A stretch of DNA of 64,000 bases, taken from assembly GCF_032854445.1 (NCBI RefSeq), contig NC_088302.1:19771338-19835337 (forward strand). The letters are read 5' to 3'. The position numbers were made by a program, and so were the translations under genes. A model generated the notes under the pieces. That model had not been told where the DNA came from. It searched no databases and worked only from the letters and a program-made list of their open reading frames with translations. This document shows positions 59,640 through 64,000 of this stretch, in pieces. Each line of letters begins with the position of its first letter. The first letter of the stretch is position 1. This stretch comes from Liolophura sinensis. Taxonomy: Eukaryota > Mollusca > Polyplacophora > Chitonida > Chitonidae.

Positions 59640-60345
59640 TCTGTACACATGATATATCCTGTTACATATACGTTATCCTTTGTTACTAAAGTCCCATACA
59701 CATGATATCACGTTACCAAGCCCTATCTACAGATGATATCCTTTGTTACCAAGTCAGATACCGAAGATATCCTTTGTTACCTAGCACATTACCTCTTGTT
59801 ACTAAAGTCACATACACATAATATCACGTTACCAAGCCCTATCTACAAATGATATCCTTTGTTACCATGTCAGATACTGAAGATATCCTTTGTTATCTAG
59901 CACGTTATTTCTTGTTACTAAAGTCCCATACACATGATATCCCTTGTTACTGAGTCCCATAGAGATGGTATTCTGTGTTACTGAGTTCCATACATATGAT
60001 ATCCCTTGCCTCTGGATCTCATACAGATGATATCTCTTGCTACTGGATTTCATTTAGATGATATCCTTTGTCACTGATTCTCACAGAGATGATATCCTTT
60101 GTTCAAACTGGGTCCCTCACAGATACTATATCTTGCTACTGGATTTCATTGAGATGATATCCTTTGTTACTGAGTCTCATACAGATGATATCTTTAGTTA
60201 CTGAGTCTTGTACAGATGGTATCTTTTGTTACCGAGACTCGTGCAGATGATATCTTGTGTTACTGTGTCCCATACAGATGATATCATTTGTTGAATACAG
60301 AGAACCCTAACCATAACAGATGATACATGTATCCCATGTTGCTCT
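59640..60345. repeat. ~31-bp repeats built on gatatc, about 20 copies
   Basis: Unit tactgagtcccatacagatg atatcctttgt with variable members; a larger block (tcacgttaccaagccctatc ..) is itself repeated at about 59710 and 59826. Confidence 0.88.
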
Positions 60346-60773
60346 ACATGTCCCTAACAAATAGTGTGCTATTTTAGACCTAATGGACTGCAGAACTGAT
60401 CAACTGCCCCCATCCTATGCACATTTTATCTACTCTGGCTGAACCCTCCACTTTGTTAAACTTCAGAATTAGAATCATGTTATGTAATCTCCCCATCCAA
60501 CGACTGTATCTTTTTATCTCTTCCTCAGTTTTGTTACAATCATTCAAATTGTTGACTACAGAATTAAGTGATTGACAACCTCATCTTATACATAACATAC
60601 GTGTAGGCTGTCCTCAAGCCAGTAAGCTATAATCAGCCCATTTTCCTTTGATTTACTTCAAACTGCACGTGTCTTCAGTTTTGGTATCTGTAACCCTACA
60701 GAAATGATCAGCCACCTCATCCTGTTATCTTTAAACCTCTTTCATTTATTCATGCCGAAAACACAATATGTTC

Positions 60774-60866
60774 TGACATTTGTCACTCCTGACATTTGTC
60801 ACTCCTGACATTTGTCACTCCTGACATTTGTCACTCCTGACATTTGTCACTCCTGACATTTGTCAC
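60774..60866. repeat. 16-bp tandem repeat, 6 copies
   Basis: gacatttgtcactcct repeated without change. Confidence 0.97.
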
Positions 60867-62390
60867 AAACCTTCAAATAAATACTTGGAATTCATCACTC
60901 GTCTCCCTTGACATCAGAACTGCTCCACCTTATGCCATCTTCCACCATATTTTGTTTTATACACATCACTTTTTCTTTTCACTGAAATCCCCAACTTTCT
61001 TTACCTCTTAATACATGTAAAATATTCTCTACCTGACACATAGTCTTTAGTTCTCATAAGACATCTTGTTGCCATGACAACAGAAATGACCAAACCACCC
61101 CATGCTCTTCACATGAAATGCTCTGGTAGTCAACATAGAAGAGGATTTCTTCTGTTGCCAAGTCCTCAACTTTGTTCACTGTACCCTGCAGAATCATACA
61201 GACTGTCTCATCATAAACACTATCATATTGATCATTTCCTATACACAATGTCTACGACCCTATTATCCCAGACTTGTAGGAGTGATCAAACACCTCACCC
61301 TAAATGCATGATATCACATGTTACTGATCTTTCAACCTATTATCTCATGAGTGATCAATTGTCTCAATGTAAACAGGTGATAATGGACGTTATACCGATT
61401 AAGCCCAGCTCATCTACAGAAATTTAGAGGTACCCTATTAAAATATGTGGAAAGCAGCTCAGAAAAATGGTGGAAAAGCTTGGAAGTGCAACGTAATTTG
61501 AAGCTTTTCAGACATTGTCTCAAAAATGTTTTCTCAAAAACTTGGAAATTAGCTCAGAAATATGGCAGTGTGAATAATTGATTAGCATAATGTTGAACAC
61601 TGTTTAAAATTGAGAACAGGTTACACTTGACCACTCTCTACAGTCGATAACAGATTACACTTGACGACTGTCTGCAGTTGCAAACAGTTTACATTTAGAC
61701 ATTTGTATACAGCCTATATCAGTTTACACTTGATCTCTTCTATGCACCTCCACAATCTGTCGCACACAGGACTGGGACTGATCATTTAAACTTGCATCCA
61801 TATTTTAATTAAAAAACAGAAAAAAAGAAAAACCAACAAAATAACAAGGTCAAATGCAATCCATCCCTTTAAATGTATTTCTGTAAATGCACTCGGCCAT
61901 TCTAGTAACTAATTTGTTTGCTTTGCTTTGTGTATAACAAAGACGACTATTCAAAATTTTGCTTAAGAATCAAAGCTGTGAAACATTTTGCTGTTTATAT
62001 GTAGGGCTCATTGTGATCTGGTCATAAGATACGGTAATTGTAAAAAAAACAAAAAAAAAGACCTATCTGTAGCTATGTTTGATATAGAGTTCTCTCCCCT
62101 TAGTCTCCTCCACAAACCCACAGCACAATCCATATTCAGGCCTATGCTTACCCCTCTAGGCCTGGCTCCATTCACATGTCCACTGGTTACTTTAATATAC
62201 TTGTTATTATTACTTGTTGATATTGCCTTCCTTGGCATTTATTTATCTATTTTCTTGTTCTGTGATGTGATCAAGCCACATCAGATGAAGGAGAAAAGTA
62301 TCCAAACAGTTGAACATGTGACTGTACTTTACATTGTATTTCTTTGTTGAAACAAGATCATTGTAATTCTTGTATTTTACATACATGGGC
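60867..62390. other. Non-coding DNA, nothing recognised
   Basis: Degenerate repeats continue to about 61400 (tatctca/tgatca motifs) and at 61600-61740 (agtttacacttga motifs). The open frame at 61988-62350 has a hydrophobic stretch (TLIYLLLLLVDIAFLGIYLS) but no family I recognise. Confidence 0.45.
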
Positions 62391-62392
62391 AT

Positions 62393-62398
62393 AATAAA
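62393..62398 (+). terminator. Distal candidate poly(A) signal
   Basis: AATAAA followed within about 50 bp by G/T-rich DNA (tgctgttgtctgttgatttt). It could end an extended RASGRF 3' UTR; weak on its own. Confidence 0.25.
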
Positions 62399-62504
62399 TA
62401 CCAAAACCATGGTCTCATTTCCATATGAATGCTGTTGTCTGTTGATTTTGTTTTGAAATTTTATTCACCTAGCTATATATATATATACCCACACACATAC
62501 ATGG

Positions 62505-62757
62505 CGGGGGGCCTCAGTGGTCAAGGTGGATAGCATGTAAGTGCAGCACAATGACATAGGAGCCTCGCACCAGTGCAGTCCCTCTCTGACTTCAAGTCCA
62601 GCTCATGCTGGCTTCCTCTCTGGCCATACGTGGGACAGTCTGCCAGCAACCTGCGGTTGGTATTGGGTTTCATCCCACAATATGATGGCCACTGTCGTAT
62701 AAGTGAAATATTCTTGAATGCGGCATAAAACACCAATCACATAAATAAATAAAATAC
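62505..62757 (+). mobile_element. Family A SINE, full length
   Basis: ggggggcctcagtggtcaag, gacttcaagtccagctcatg, catacgtgggacagtctgcc, agcaacctgcggttggtatt, tcgtataagtgaaatattct, caccaatcacataaataaat. Confidence 0.92.
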
Positions 62758-62874
62758 ATACATGTATGAAAGGTCAGTTTTGTAAAATTTGTATGAAAAA
62801 TAATTTTTCTTGTTTGCTGAGACATTATACAAGCAAACTTTTTTTAAAGCTAATTCTTAGTATATGTAAAAACA

Positions 62875-64000
62875 TGAAGTTGACCAGCCAGGTAGGCTGT
62901 GTCATCCAGCAACAACCATCTTCCTGATTCTGGACAATAAAATGTGTGAAAAATAGACCCAGTTGATCTCTGTCGTGGGCATAATTTGTAAAGTGGGATC
63001 TTTCATCAGAAATTTTAGTGACTGGTACCTTTGAGAAACTTGGACAAGCAAGGTAGGTTCTGTTTTCTGTATCACCACCAGAAGATTTTAGAAATTGAAC
63101 ACTGAAAAACAAGACCAGCAATTAAGGTGGGCTGTGTCATCAGTAACACCAAAAGCACACAATACAGAGTGAAATCTTTGAAAAACTTGCTTAGTCTGTT
63201 TGTCTCACTATCACCACCAGTAGATTCTGCACCATAGAGTTCGTGCAAACCTTGGTCAGTCTGGTTGTCTCACTATCATCACCAGTAGATTCTGCACCAT
63301 AGAATCCGTGCAAACCTTGGTCAGTCTGTTTGTCTCACTATCATCACCAGTAGACTCTGGACCATAGAATCCATGCAAACCTTGGTCAGTCTGGTTGTCT
63401 CACTATCATCACCGGTAGATTCTGGGCCATAGAATCCGTGCAAACCTTAGTCAGTCTGGTTGTCTCACTATCATCACCAGTAGATTCTGGGCCATAGAAT
63501 CCGTGCAAACCTTAGTCAGTCTGGTTGTCTCACTATCATCACCAGTAGATTCTGCACCATAGAATCCATGCAAACCTTGGTCAGTCTGTTTGTCTCAGTA
63601 CCACCACCAGTAGATTCTGGGCCATAGAATCTGAAAAACTTGGTAATCAAGGTCTGTGAACTCTCTGAAAACCATGGTCAGCATGTAAGGCTATGTCATC
63701 AGTATCACCACTAGTAGATTCTGGAATCCATGTTAGGCTATGTCATCAGTATCATTACCAGCCGATTCTGGACCCTGGAATCTGTGAAAAACTTGGTCAG
63801 CATGTTAGGCTATGTCATCAGCATCACCACTAGTAAATTCTGGAATCCATGTTAGGCTATGTCATCAGTATCATTACCAGCAGATTCTGAACCCTGGAAT
63901 CTGTGAAAAACTTGGTCAGCATGTAAGGCTATGTCATCAGTATCACCACGAGTAGATTCTGGAATCCATGTTAGGCTATGTCACCAGGATCATTACCAGC
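62875..64000. repeat. 65-bp minisatellite grading into ~119-bp units; runs off the window
   Basis: From about 63190 the unit is caccagtagattctgggcca tagaatccgtgcaaaccttg gtcagtctggttgtctcact atcat (65 bp; 63221 to 63286). From about 63640 the pattern changes to paired units of about 119 bp (ggctatgtcatcagtatcac at 63689, 63807, 63926). Degenerate copies lie on the left from 62875. Confidence 0.93.

Noticed and set aside
61988-62350. 120-codon frame with a hydrophobic segment
   Set aside because: No recognised family and no supporting splice or start signals; could be chance in T-rich DNA.

Overview
The window is eukaryotic genomic DNA, AT-rich, with short exons separated by long repeat-filled introns. 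The repeats point to a marine lophotrochozoan, most likely a mollusc. Two interspersed families look like common molluscan SINEs. One has a tRNA-like head and ends in '..ataagtgaaatattcttgag..' followed by an AATAAATAAA-type tail. The other ends in '..aaccccaagcactcactcac'. The species cannot be named from the sequence alone.

One gene is recognised with confidence: the 3' part of a RASGRF (Ras-specific guanine nucleotide-releasing factor) homologue on the + strand. Seventeen coding exons between 17276 and the stop codon at 53499-53501 join in one continuous frame, every junction phase agreeing, to give 994 residues. In order they encode the second PH domain (17276-32917), the first part of the Ras exchanger motif (36835-38066), a long Ser/Pro-rich linker (38943-48528) dominated by one 726-nt exon, the second part of the REM (48950-49751), and the CDC25 catalytic domain (50145-53501). 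The N-terminal PH1, IQ and DH parts of a full RASGRF were not found. Either they lie upstream of the window, or this locus can also start internally: the GC-richer stretch 15250-16190 holds promoter-like motifs and a candidate alternative first coding exon (ATG at 16119) that can splice in frame to 17276. A 27-nt frame-neutral microexon candidate lies at 34081-34107.

Layout: 1-15250 is upstream or intronic DNA with a 58-bp satellite (about 1550-5370), a foldback element, SINE copies and microsatellites. 15250-16190 is the putative alternative promoter. 17276-53501 is the exon-intron body. 53502 onward is the 3' UTR, of unknown length, then probable intergenic DNA with further minisatellites up to the right edge.

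More than ten tandem arrays were seen, with periods of 15, 16, 23, 28, 31, 43, 44 (twice), 58, 60, 63, 65 and 67 bp. Nearly every long open reading frame outside the RASGRF exons is a by-product of such an array or of a SINE. No CRISPR array, operon, rRNA or intact tRNA gene was seen. The strongest unusual signals are the candidate internal promoter and first exon, the microexon, the 750-bp higher-order repeat in the 58-bp satellite, the 44-bp array that is stop-free in three frames, and nested or palindromic MITE-like elements.
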